Program-made: the position numbers and the translations under genes
Shown here: positions 11,401 to 18,295 of the stretch, piece by piece
How positions within the stretch are numbered: the stretch's first letter is position 1
Layout: each line of letters opens with the position of its first letter
Assembly (NCBI GenBank): GCA_964431545.1
Contig: CAYSLC010000041.1
Span: 1-29,774, forward strand
DNA from: CAYSLC01 sp964431545
GTDB taxonomy: Bacteria > Desulfobacterota > Desulfobacteria > Desulfobacterales > JAABSP01
Direction of reading: 5' to 3'
Length of the DNA stretch: 29,774 nt
The notes under the pieces: generated by a model
The model's database searches: none
Seen by the model: only the letters and a program-made list of their open reading frames with translations
Told to the model about the DNA's origin: nothing

Positions 11401-11512
11401 GCAGGGCGAGCCCCAAAAGCGATACCAGCAGCTTGTTCCGGATCCGCTCGGAGACGGCCGAAAACGGCCCCCACTGCCCCAGTCGGGCGAAGCGTCCTTT
11501 TTTGTTGTCCAT
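8456..11512 (-). CDS. PilJ-like methyl-accepting chemotaxis protein with duplicated Cache-like sensor
   Basis: A 1018-residue chemoreceptor. TM1 is at about 28-50 and TM2 at about 583-607. Between them lie roughly 530 periplasmic residues containing two copies of one module, about 172-357 and 377-576. Both copies have a variant of TNLLTG or TNMLTG, FxPYAP, a Y-L-V-G-P-D block followed by RSNS, a V-D-T block followed by ALAGE-G, and VLSS. A HAMP follows at about 605-657. A second HAMP-like segment at about 670-725 (AEGDLTVRAEVTEDFTGAI) closely resembles PilJ of the type IV pilus chemosensory system. The signalling helices carry the hairpin GEAGRGFAVVAEEVQRLAERS. The tail is acidic and lacks a CheR-binding NWxxF pentapeptide. 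The start ATG has AGGAGG upstream. The neighbours (CheW, CheA, binding protein) indicate a complete sensory array unit. Confidence 0.95.
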   Translation of the reverse strand: MDNKKGRFARLGQWGPFSAVSERIRNKLLVSLLGLALLPLIVLGLVSHLISSGALMDQAFDGLRAAETNKSIAVSNHFEGRRGDMNALVDTANTLRSKAFDQLASMQRLKKTLVESYFMERMNDVRVMGESPSAIEALRAFERVSAAVGGPSWREVEQAHGPYFVEFNDAYAYYDTYLVSADGTVLYSVAQKADLGTNLLTGDLSESPAGKAFQKGTNGVAFQDFEPYAPAETDAAAFVAAPIRSGDRVQGVILVQVSVDQIDFIMQERTGMGRSGETYLVGPDRLFRSNSIHIAEPTVINPAFVVDTEGVNQALAGESGQGVTINYRGEYVLSSWTPVRIQDVQWAMVAEIDVTEAFVPGVGGEEPDFFTQYAREYDYADLGLLNPDGYLFYTVDQGLDFRTNMLTGPYKDTNLGRLVRRVLDTRAFGMADFAPYAPSDNRPAAFYAMPIIFDDQVELVVFARLSADIIDRIMSQRAGRGETAESYLVGPDNLWRSNSRFLEQLGVQSTVLNPEVPVDTPAARRALAGETGTEVIRNYQGRKVLSSYAPMTVFPPTEANPEGVRWAVISEIGYDEVRQPILNLAGIGLLILVLVGALVVFGALLLSRGLTRQVDHINTTFEEIGMGNFKARAPVTSNDELGEMAESLNAMLDNTLALIQSSEERDAMQSSIMRLLEEISGLAEGDLTVRAEVTEDFTGAIADSFNEMAEQLGRVVRNVKDVTIQVSATSRDVSASTENLARTSETQSSQVSQAIAAIDAMAASIGQVAQNASRSTGVSEQSTKHAKEGAEAVRRTTAAMESIRDHVQETARAIKRLGESSQEVGNIVQLINDIADRTSILALNASIQAAMAGEAGRGFAVVAEEVQRLAERSTNATKQIDTLIKNIQGEINEAGTSMEESIQRVVEGSRLADDAYGKLQEIESVTGQLGELIQSISKASKQQAEASKEIAHTMGTVGEISSQTSSASRQTAIAMRHLSDASDQLNESVSVFKLEAEQPPAEEETGMEEESEEDQSAA

Positions 11513-11549
11513 GGGAAAACCTCCTGTTGGCTATTCTTTCCGATACGAT

Positions 11550-12899
11550 TTATAGGGGGGGATCCGTGATCCTGTCAATCGGATACCGGCCGGGGCCGGC
11601 CAGAATCTCCGCCACCGCCGGGGCCGGATACCGGGTCCGGGCCTCGGGACCCACCGCGGCGGCGGCCATCCGGGTCAGGCCGGGCGACAGGGACCGGCGG
11701 GCGATGGTCTGGAACGCCTCGCCGTCGATGGCCTCCACGGCCCGGAGGATCTCTTCGCCCGCGAGCTGCCGTCCGAAATAGATCTCCTGGGTCGCCAGCC
11801 GGCTCATGGCGGTGTGGGAGTCCTCTCCGGAGATCAGGTGCTCCCCCCGGATCCGCATCCGGGCGATCCACAGCTCCTCCTCGTCCACCGGCTCCCGCCC
11901 GGTGATCAGGTCGGACAGGGTCTCCGCCGCCGACCGGAGCACTTGGAGCAGGTGTTCCGGCGGCGCGGCCCCGTCCACCAGGAGCAGGCCGTCGTCTCGG
12001 TAGGCCTGGTACTCCGAGGCGATGTCGTAGACCAGCCCCCGGGATTCCCGGAGCCGTCGGTAGAGCCGGGAACTCATCCCGCCCCCCAGCACCCGGCTCA
12101 GCAGGTGGATCCCGTACCGGTCGGGATGGGCGTAAGGCCGGGCCCGGAGCCCCAGGCAGAAATAGACCTGGGAGACCGGCGCGTCCTCCACCGCCACGCC
12201 GCCGTCGAAGCCCGGCGGGGGCGGCGCCGGCGGGGAAGGCTCCGGGCCGGCCGGAGGCAGGGGCCAGAAGGCGTCCCGGATCTGGGAGACGAGGTTCCCG
12301 TGGTCGAGGCTTCCGGCCGCGGCGATGATCAGGCGGCCGGGGCGGTAGTGATCTTCGGCGAAGGCGGCCACGTCCTCCCTTGCCAGCCGGTCCACCGTCT
12401 CGGGGGTGCCGGCCACCGGACGGCCCAGGGGATCATCGCCCCAGATGGTCGATTTCAGCAGGGCCTGGGCCCGGTCCGAGGGCACGTCCCCCGACATGAG
12501 GATCTCCCGGATGATGGCCCCCTTCTCTTGGCGGACCCCCTCCCCGGGGAAGGTCGGGTTGACCAGGATGTCCCCCAACAGGTCGAGGGCGTAGGGGGCG
12601 TACTCGTCGAGCACGGTGGCGGTGAAGCAGGTGTAGTCCCTGGCGGTGAAGGCGCCCATGCGGCCGCCGGCCGAGTCGATGAGCCGGGCGATCTGCCCGG
12701 CGGTCCGGTTCCGGGTCCCCGTGAAGACGGCATGCTCGGTGAGATGGGCCAGGCCCGCCTGGTCCGGACGTTCGTCCCGGGGACCGGCGGCCACCAAGGC
12801 CCCCAGGGAGATGGACCGGGTCCGGGGGAGGGCCTGGGTGAGGATCCGGACTCCGTTTTCCAGGGTCTCCCTCCGGCAGCGGCTCGGGTCCGTTCCCAC
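11550..12899 (-). CDS. M16 family zinc metallopeptidase
   Basis: A 449-residue peptidase of the pitrilysin/processing-peptidase family. The inverted zinc motif HxxEH is present as HLTEH (His52, Glu55, His56). The third ligand is most likely Glu132 in GAIIREI, about 75 residues downstream as in processing peptidases. The second half contains the family's C-terminal motif region (SSRLYRRLRESRGLVYDI, about 272-289). The length matches a single two-domain M16 subunit. No signal peptide is visible, so a cytoplasmic location is likely. The start is GTG at 12899, which directly abuts the TAG of the preceding CheW gene, and its AAGGAGG lies within that gene's last codons, so translation is coupled. 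A peptidase in this position is unexpected for a chemosensory operon. Substrate unknown. Confidence 0.92.
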   Translation of the reverse strand: MGTDPSRCRRETLENGVRILTQALPRTRSISLGALVAAGPRDERPDQAGLAHLTEHAVFTGTRNRTAGQIARLIDSAGGRMGAFTARDYTCFTATVLDEYAPYALDLLGDILVNPTFPGEGVRQEKGAIIREILMSGDVPSDRAQALLKSTIWGDDPLGRPVAGTPETVDRLAREDVAAFAEDHYRPGRLIIAAAGSLDHGNLVSQIRDAFWPLPPAGPEPSPPAPPPPGFDGGVAVEDAPVSQVYFCLGLRARPYAHPDRYGIHLLSRVLGGGMSSRLYRRLRESRGLVYDIASEYQAYRDDGLLLVDGAAPPEHLLQVLRSAAETLSDLITGREPVDEEELWIARMRIRGEHLISGEDSHTAMSRLATQEIYFGRQLAGEEILRAVEAIDGEAFQTIARRSLSPGLTRMAAAAVGPEARTRYPAPAVAEILAGPGRYPIDRITDPPL

Positions 12900-13418
12900 C
12901 TATCCCTCCTTCTCCTCCAGAATCCGTTCCATGTGGACCACCATCAGCAGCCCCTCCTCCCATTCGTAGATGCCCCGGATCAGCCGGATCAGCCGGGGAT
13001 CCGACAGCCACCCGCCCGGCGGCGCCGGACGGCAGGGCTCGGGAATGGGGATCATCTCCAGGGGGGACCGGGCCCGCACCATCACCCGCCGGTACCCCTC
13101 CTCCCCCTTTGTCCGGACCACCACCAGCCGGTTCTCCCCATGGTCCGGAAGATCCGCTCCGGCCCATCCCAGGCGCTGTTCCAGGACCACCACCGGCAGG
13201 ATCCGGTCCCGCCACTGGGCGATGCCCGCAAAGTGGGAGGGGGCGAAGGGGACCGGCCGGACCGTTTCGGCCCGGGCCACATCCTCCACCTGGCTCATGC
13301 TGAACAGAAAGAAGAGGCGCCGGTCGATCCCTTCGGGACGGATCCGGGAAGGGAAGACCAGGACCCGTTGTTCCCGGCCGGCGGAGACCCCGGGGGGGGC
13401 GATGGTCGGGGTCGTCAT
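12900..13418 (-). CDS. CheW-like coupling protein (third CheW of the operon)
   Basis: A 172-residue protein with a single CheW-like SH3-type fold. Recognisable pieces are LFFLFSMSQVEDV (about 35-47), the APSHFAGIAQWRDRILPVV core strand pair (about 59-77) and a terminal segment (EEGLLMVVHMERIL). It would link the receptor to the CheA kinase in the cytoplasm. It is more divergent than the CheW at 17221-17865 and carries a proline-rich stretch near 120-137. The ATG at 13418 overlaps the TGA of the preceding gene (ATGA) and has AGGAGG upstream. The frame extends further upstream but without a start site supported by a ribosome binding sequence. Its stop abuts the peptidase start. Family assignment is by fold-level pattern only. 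Confidence 0.8.
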   Translation of the reverse strand: MTTPTIAPPGVSAGREQRVLVFPSRIRPEGIDRRLFFLFSMSQVEDVARAETVRPVPFAPSHFAGIAQWRDRILPVVVLEQRLGWAGADLPDHGENRLVVVRTKGEEGYRRVMVRARSPLEMIPIPEPCRPAPPGGWLSDPRLIRLIRGIYEWEEGLLMVVHMERILEEKEG

Positions 13419-14182
13419 GGTTCCTCCTCTCCGAGCCCTCGCCCCCGGAGGGATCGCTTCAGCCGGGACAGGGACTGCCCGGCCGCCTCCCGGGCGAGCC
13501 GGCGGATCAGCCGGTCCACCCGCTCCGCCCCCTCCGCCGTCGACAGCCGCCCCAGCAGGCCGGTCTCCAGATCCCGGACCGCCGGATCCATCTCCCCCGT
13601 CTCCCTGCGTTCCGCCGGCCCGTAGGATCGGGCGGGGCCGGGCTCCTCCCCCCGGCCGGCCTCCAGGAGGGGCGACAACCGGCCGCCCCATGGGATCTCT
13701 CCGTCCTTGGGCTCCCCGGCCGCCGGTCCGGGGGAGTCCGTGCAAGGGGAAGGGAGCGGCGGCGGGGAAAGCCCCTCGACCCCCTCGGGATCGATGAGGA
13801 GCACCGGCCCGTCCTCCCCTTTGAGGACCCGGGGAAAGCAGGCCCGGGAGCGCTCCCCCAGAAGATCCGGCAAAGGGGTGATCCGGTCGTCCGCCACCGT
13901 CGCCACCCCGTCCACCTGGTCCACCCGGAGGGCCAGGGTCCGGTCCTCCAGGTCGACGAGGACCATCTTCCCCTCCCCGGTCTCCCGGGGGGCGGGGGGC
14001 CCGCCCATCAACAGGGGCAGGTCCCGGAGCGGGATCCGCCGGCCGTCCAGGGTGATCCCGCCGGCGCCCCCCCGCCCCGGCTCGGGGGGAAGGAGCGCGT
14101 CGGGCTTTTCGATGGACCGGACCCTTTCGAGAGGGAGGCCGTAGCGTCGGGCTCCGGCCGTAAAGAGCAGCAGTTTGATCAT
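13415..14182 (-). CDS. CheW-domain protein with long C-terminal extension
   Basis: A 255-residue protein. Residues 1-136 look like a CheW domain: KLLLFTAGARRYGLPLERV at the start, GGITLDGRRIPLRDL in the middle, then VLVDLEDRTLALRVDQVDGV and ITPLPDLLG. The remaining roughly 120 residues are rich in Pro, Gly, Glu and Arg and look disordered (140-200), ending in a charged helical region (VRDLETGLLGRL through RLAREAAGQSLSRLKRSL). It is 50 bases downstream of the CheA gene and overlaps the next CheW by ATGA. The likely role is as an alternative coupling or CheA-interacting adaptor in the array. Its Shine-Dalgarno is weak (AAGG). Confidence 0.8.
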   Translation of the reverse strand: MIKLLLFTAGARRYGLPLERVRSIEKPDALLPPEPGRGGAGGITLDGRRIPLRDLPLLMGGPPAPRETGEGKMVLVDLEDRTLALRVDQVDGVATVADDRITPLPDLLGERSRACFPRVLKGEDGPVLLIDPEGVEGLSPPPLPSPCTDSPGPAAGEPKDGEIPWGGRLSPLLEAGRGEEPGPARSYGPAERRETGEMDPAVRDLETGLLGRLSTAEGAERVDRLIRRLAREAAGQSLSRLKRSLRGRGLGEEEP

Positions 14183-14232
14183 GGATGGGTCGCCTTACGG
14201 GTTCCGATACACGGTTTTCAGATTTCCGGGTT

Positions 14233-17202
14233 CTAGGGACCGGTCAGTTTCAGGACCAGTTCGATGAACTCCTCCTCGTTGTAGGGCTTGACCACGAATC
14301 CGGATGCCCCCAGGGAGAAGGCCCGGCTCCGGTGCTTCTCGGCGGTCCGGGAGGTGAGCATCACCACGGGGATTTCCCGGTAGGCCGGCTGGGCCTTGAG
14401 GGCGCTCAGGAACTCGTAGCCGTTCATCCTGGGCATCTCGATGTCGAGGATGATCAGGTCCGGACGCTCCTCCCGGATCCGCTCCAGGGCCTCCATGCCG
14501 TCCCGGGCCGCGGCCGCCCGCCACCCCTGATTCTCCACCAGCCGGGAGATCACCTGCCGGATGCTCACCGAATCGTCCACCACGAGGATCGACAGGGACG
14601 GCTCTCCGGCGAAATCGGAGGGATCCGCCACCTCCTCGCCGGCCTCCCGGCCCCAGAAGAGTTCCTCCATGTTGAGGATGGGCACCACCCCGCCGTCCCC
14701 CATGATGGTCACCCCGGAGATCCCCCGGACGTACCGGAGGTGGGAGCCGGTCCCCTTGACCACGATCTCCCGCTGGCCCACCAGGCCGTCCACCACCACC
14801 GCGGCCCGCCGCCCGCCGGATTCGGCCACCAGCACCAGGAGGCTCGCCCCGGCCTCCTCCCCCGATCCCAGGCCCCCCTGGGGGTCGAGATACTCCACGG
14901 CATGGTACAGGGGCAGGACCTCCTCGCCGATCCGGACCACCTCCCGGGTCCGCCCGCTGATGTTCTCCGGCGATACCCGGGTGATCTCCTTGATCTCGTT
15001 GAGGGGCACGGCGAAGGTCCGCCCCCCCACGGAAAAGAGCAGGGACCGCAACGCCGCCATGGTCAGGGGGATCCGGACGGTGAACCGGGTCCCCTGCCCC
15101 TGTCGGGAGACCACCCGGATGGTCCCCTTGAGGTCCTGGATGTTCTCCTTGACCACGTCCATGCCCACCCCCCGGCCGGAGATTTCGCTGATCCTTCCCC
15201 GGGTGGAGAAGCCCGGCTGGAAGATGAACTCCGCCAGCTCCGCCTCGGAGAGGGTTCCGGGGTCGGGCGAAAGCCCCGCCTGCCGCACGGCGGCCCGGAT
15301 GGCGGGGTAGTCGAGGCCGGCCCCGTCGTCGGTGACGCGGAGCACCACCTGGTTCCCCTCCCGCCGGGCCGAGAGGCGCACGGTGGCCGAGGGGGGCTTG
15401 CCCAGGGACTCCCGGATCTCGGCCGGCTCCACGCCGTGGTCGGCGGCGTTGCGGAGCAGGTGCATGAGGGGATCGGTGATCTTGTCCCAGACCATCCGGT
15501 CGAGTTCGATCTCGGCCCCTTCGATGATCAGGCGGATCCGTTTGCCCAGACGGGCCGACACCTCCCGGACGGTGCGGCGGAGGCGGCTGGTGATGGTGGA
15601 CATGGGCGTCATCCGGACCCGCATCATCCGGTCCTGGAGTTCGCTGAGCAGGACCCGCTGACGGGTGAGGCGGCCGTCGAACTCGCTGTAGATCCCAGAC
15701 AGATGGGTGTTGATGGCTCCCACGTCGATCACCGATTCGTTGAGGCTCCGGATGATCCGGTTGAGTTCCGAGTACCGGTCCAGCTCCAGGTCGTCGAACT
15801 CCTCGTAGACCGCCCCGCCGCCGGCCGCCACGGCCCGCCGGCCGTCGAGGTGGGCCAGGGCCTTGACCTCGAAGCCCATCTCCATCTCCCTAGCGATGTC
15901 CCGGAGCCGGTCCCGGGCCAGCTCCAGCTCCCGCACCGCCGCCGTGAAGGTCTCCATCTGCTGGTCGAAGGCGCTGGTGGCGATGATCAGCTCCCCGGCG
16001 AGGTTGACCAGTTCGTCCATCCGGTCCATGCTCACCCGGAGGGTCCGGAGGGGGGGCGCCACCTGCTGCCGATAGGCCGCCATCTCGTCGGCGGAAAAGG
16101 CGGTCTTGGGCGGTTCGGCCGGGGTCTCCGCCGCCGAATCGTCCGTCTCCCCGGCCGGTTCCTCCCGTCCGTCGATGATCTCCCGGAACTCCTCGGTCAG
16201 GGACTCGGCCCGGCTCCATCGCGCGGTCCGGGGGCCGGCGATCATCCGCTCCATGAGGTCGGCGGAATCGATGAGCACCGCCACGGTCTCCGGAGAGATC
16301 CGGGGGGCCTCCTCGGACAGCCAGTCCAGAAGGTCTTCCATGCGGTGGGCGAAGGACGCCACCGGGGCGAACCCGATCACCGCCGAGGCCCCCTTGAGGG
16401 TGTGGACCGACCGGCGGATCTGATTGACCGCCTCCCGCAGGTCCGGGGTGACGGGGGTGGTCTCCTCGATGCGGCTCTCCAGCCCGTCCAGGTGCCGGCC
16501 CATCTCCTGGAGGTGCTCCTCGGCCTCGTCATGGAAGGACGCCAGAAGCTCCGGAGAGGCGGTCTCAGCGGTCTCGGCCTCCTCCCCGTCGCCGGGACCC
16601 TCCGGCGCCTCGGCCGCCGCCTCGTCGTCCCACGGCTCCCGGTCGGCCTCCAGCAGGGGGGAGAGGTCGGCCTCGTCCGTCTCCTCCAGGGGTTCCGGGG
16701 CCTCCGGGATCGACCCGGCATCCGAAGCGTCCGGCGGCGGCGCGGCCCCGGCGCCGGCCTCCCAGGAGGGGACCTGGTCGGGGAGGTCCGCCGGATCGGG
16801 CGCCTCCGGGAAGAGCCCCCGGACCTTGCGAAAATCGGCCATGGTCTCGGCCAGCAGATCCCGGGCCGACACCCCGCGCTCCTGGAAATGGTCGCAGTAG
16901 CGCTGAAACCGGTCGACGGTCCGGGACATGGCGGCGCAGAGGTCCTCGGAGGGGGAGAGGTCTCCGTTCATCAGGTCCTCCAGGGCGTCCTCCATCTGGA
17001 GGGCGATGTGGCTCAGCCCGTGTATGCCGACCATGGCGGAGGCCCCCTTGATGGTGTGGACCATCCGGTGGGCCTCCTCCAGGGTGCCGCCGTCGGCGGA
17101 CCCCGCCCGGAGGGCCGCGATCCCCTGGATCAACGGGGGGATGTAGGTCCGCACCTCCGCGATGTATCCGTGAATGATCTCGTCGCTGGACGATCTGGGC
17201 AT
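14233..17202 (-). CDS. Hybrid CheA histidine kinase, ChpA/PilL-like (HPt-HPt-kinase-CheW-REC)
   Basis: A 989-residue CheA-type kinase that passes phosphate from its HPt histidines to response regulators. HPt1 (about 5-110) has RMVHTIKGAS with His49. HPt2 (about 215-325) has RSVHTLKGAS with His267. An acidic Pro/Glu/Asp-rich linker of about 90 residues separates them. Dimerisation and catalytic domains run from about 385 to 712, with N box HLLRNAADHG (581-590), DDGAGLD (625-631), FQPGFST (661-667) and GRGVGMD (676-682). A CheW-like domain spans 712-850. A C-terminal REC domain (870-988) has VVDDS, phospho-acceptor Asp920, Thr950 and Lys972. The layout matches ChpA/PilL of type IV pilus chemosensory systems, though with only two HPt domains. 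ATG 17202 has AAGGAGG upstream. Confidence 0.96.
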   Translation of the reverse strand: MPRSSSDEIIHGYIAEVRTYIPPLIQGIAALRAGSADGGTLEEAHRMVHTIKGASAMVGIHGLSHIALQMEDALEDLMNGDLSPSEDLCAAMSRTVDRFQRYCDHFQERGVSARDLLAETMADFRKVRGLFPEAPDPADLPDQVPSWEAGAGAAPPPDASDAGSIPEAPEPLEETDEADLSPLLEADREPWDDEAAAEAPEGPGDGEEAETAETASPELLASFHDEAEEHLQEMGRHLDGLESRIEETTPVTPDLREAVNQIRRSVHTLKGASAVIGFAPVASFAHRMEDLLDWLSEEAPRISPETVAVLIDSADLMERMIAGPRTARWSRAESLTEEFREIIDGREEPAGETDDSAAETPAEPPKTAFSADEMAAYRQQVAPPLRTLRVSMDRMDELVNLAGELIIATSAFDQQMETFTAAVRELELARDRLRDIAREMEMGFEVKALAHLDGRRAVAAGGGAVYEEFDDLELDRYSELNRIIRSLNESVIDVGAINTHLSGIYSEFDGRLTRQRVLLSELQDRMMRVRMTPMSTITSRLRRTVREVSARLGKRIRLIIEGAEIELDRMVWDKITDPLMHLLRNAADHGVEPAEIRESLGKPPSATVRLSARREGNQVVLRVTDDGAGLDYPAIRAAVRQAGLSPDPGTLSEAELAEFIFQPGFSTRGRISEISGRGVGMDVVKENIQDLKGTIRVVSRQGQGTRFTVRIPLTMAALRSLLFSVGGRTFAVPLNEIKEITRVSPENISGRTREVVRIGEEVLPLYHAVEYLDPQGGLGSGEEAGASLLVLVAESGGRRAAVVVDGLVGQREIVVKGTGSHLRYVRGISGVTIMGDGGVVPILNMEELFWGREAGEEVADPSDFAGEPSLSILVVDDSVSIRQVISRLVENQGWRAAAARDGMEALERIREERPDLIILDIEMPRMNGYEFLSALKAQPAYREIPVVMLTSRTAEKHRSRAFSLGASGFVVKPYNEEEFIELVLKLTGP

Positions 17203-17220
17203 GGAAACCCTCCTTGCCGC

Positions 17221-17865
17221 CTATTCGCTGGTGAACGCCGTCATCCGGGGGGAGGAAAGGAGCCCGGAGACGTCGAAGAGGTTCAGGAGCCGGGATTCCG
17301 GACCGGCCGGGGGCGGAATCACCTCGGTGATGAAGGGCAGCAGGGCGTGGGCGGGCTCCCCCTCCCGGTACGGGGGGCTCTGGAGGTTGGCCCCGGCCCG
17401 GTCGAGGTGGTAGAGGCCCATCACCCGGTCCACCACCAGACCCACCTTCATCTCGGGATTGTGGACCAGCACGGTCATCCGGCGGGCCGTGGCGCCGCGA
17501 CGGGGGTCGGCGGACCCTTCGAGGCCGAAGAAGGCCCTCAGATCGACCATGGAGACGATCTCCCCCCGGAGGTTGCTGACCCCCAGGACCCAGGCCGGCA
17601 GGTTGGGCAGGGGGGTCACCGGCGGGGTCGCCCCGATCTCCAGGACGCTCGTCAGCGGGATGGCCAGGAGGATGTCGGCCAGCAGAAACCGGATGTAGGG
17701 CGTCAGATGGGAGGCCTCCTCGGCCGCGGGCGGGACGGTCGGCTCCGCCTCCGGTTTCGGGAGGGCCTCGCTCTCCTGGTCGATCCGGGCGATCAGGTCC
17801 CGGAGGGAGGGCGCCGGGGTCTCCGGGTCGGGAGCGCCGGTCCGGATCTCTTCGGCATCCGTCAT
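17221..17865 (-). CDS. CheW/PilI-like coupling protein
   Basis: A 214-residue CheW protein with an N-terminal, probably flexible extension of about 50 residues. The CheW domain shows YIRFLLADILLAIPLTSVLEIG, then VLGVSNLRGEIVSMVDLRAFFGL (about 93-115), the segment that contacts CheA and receptors, and VGLVVDRVMGLYHL. It is the most canonical of the three CheW-like proteins here and sits at the PilI position of the Pil-Chp order (G, H, I). ATG 17865 overlaps the TGA of the upstream response regulator (ATGA), so the two are translationally coupled. The CheA gene begins 18 bases after its stop. Confidence 0.93.
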   Translation of the reverse strand: MTDAEEIRTGAPDPETPAPSLRDLIARIDQESEALPKPEAEPTVPPAAEEASHLTPYIRFLLADILLAIPLTSVLEIGATPPVTPLPNLPAWVLGVSNLRGEIVSMVDLRAFFGLEGSADPRRGATARRMTVLVHNPEMKVGLVVDRVMGLYHLDRAGANLQSPPYREGEPAHALLPFITEVIPPPAGPESRLLNLFDVSGLLSSPRMTAFTSE

Positions 17866-18227
17866 AGGACCCCCGCCACGGCCCGGACCAGATCCTCGTC
17901 GGTGAAGGGCTTGGTCACGTAGGCGTCGGCCCCCTGCTTCTTTCCCCAGAACTTGTCGCTCTCCTGGCTCTTGCTGGTGAGCAGGACGACCTTGATGTCC
18001 TTGAGACCGGGGGAGTTCTTGATCCGCCGGCAGACCTGAAACCCGTTGAGCTTGGGCATGACCACATCGAGTACGATGACGGCGGGATGCTCCGACTCCG
18101 CCTTTTCGATGGCCTCCTCGCCGTCCACCGCCGTCACCACCTCGTACCCTTCGGCGATGAGGGGTTCGCTCGCGAGTTTCAGGTGGGTGGGACTGTCGTC
18201 CACCACCAGCAGCTTCGCCTTGCCCAT
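17862..18227 (-). CDS. Single-domain response regulator, PilH/CheY-like
   Basis: A 121-residue stand-alone receiver. It starts LLVVDDSPTHLKL with the acidic pair Asp10/Asp11, has phospho-acceptor Asp54 in VIVLDVVMPK, Thr84 in VLLTSK and Lys106 in VTKPF. All residues needed for phosphorylation are present. It has no output domain, so it acts by binding a partner such as a pilus motor ATPase regulator, or as a phosphate sink for the CheA. The phrase SQESDKFWGKKQGADAYVTKPF is characteristic of PilH. ATG 18227 has AAGGAGG eight bases upstream. It follows the REC-DUF4388-TPR-REC gene by 68 bases and overlaps the CheW gene by ATGA. Confidence 0.93.
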   Translation of the reverse strand: MGKAKLLVVDDSPTHLKLASEPLIAEGYEVVTAVDGEEAIEKAESEHPAVIVLDVVMPKLNGFQVCRRIKNSPGLKDIKVVLLTSKSQESDKFWGKKQGADAYVTKPFTDEDLVRAVAGVL

Positions 18228-18295
18228 GGTCGGTCCTCCTTGATGTCGCGCGGCGGTCGGCCGCGTGCCTTCGTTGTTCCGTTCGCCGCGATGCT

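Noticed and set aside
9095..11569. 824-codon open frame on the plus strand
   Set aside because: Antisense shadow of the chemoreceptor gene with low-complexity G/H/D/V-rich translation.
14185..17922. 1245-codon open frame on the plus strand
   Set aside because: It is antisense to the CheA and CheW genes, is dominated by Gly, Pro, His, Asp and Arg, and shows no domain. High GC leaves opposite frames open.
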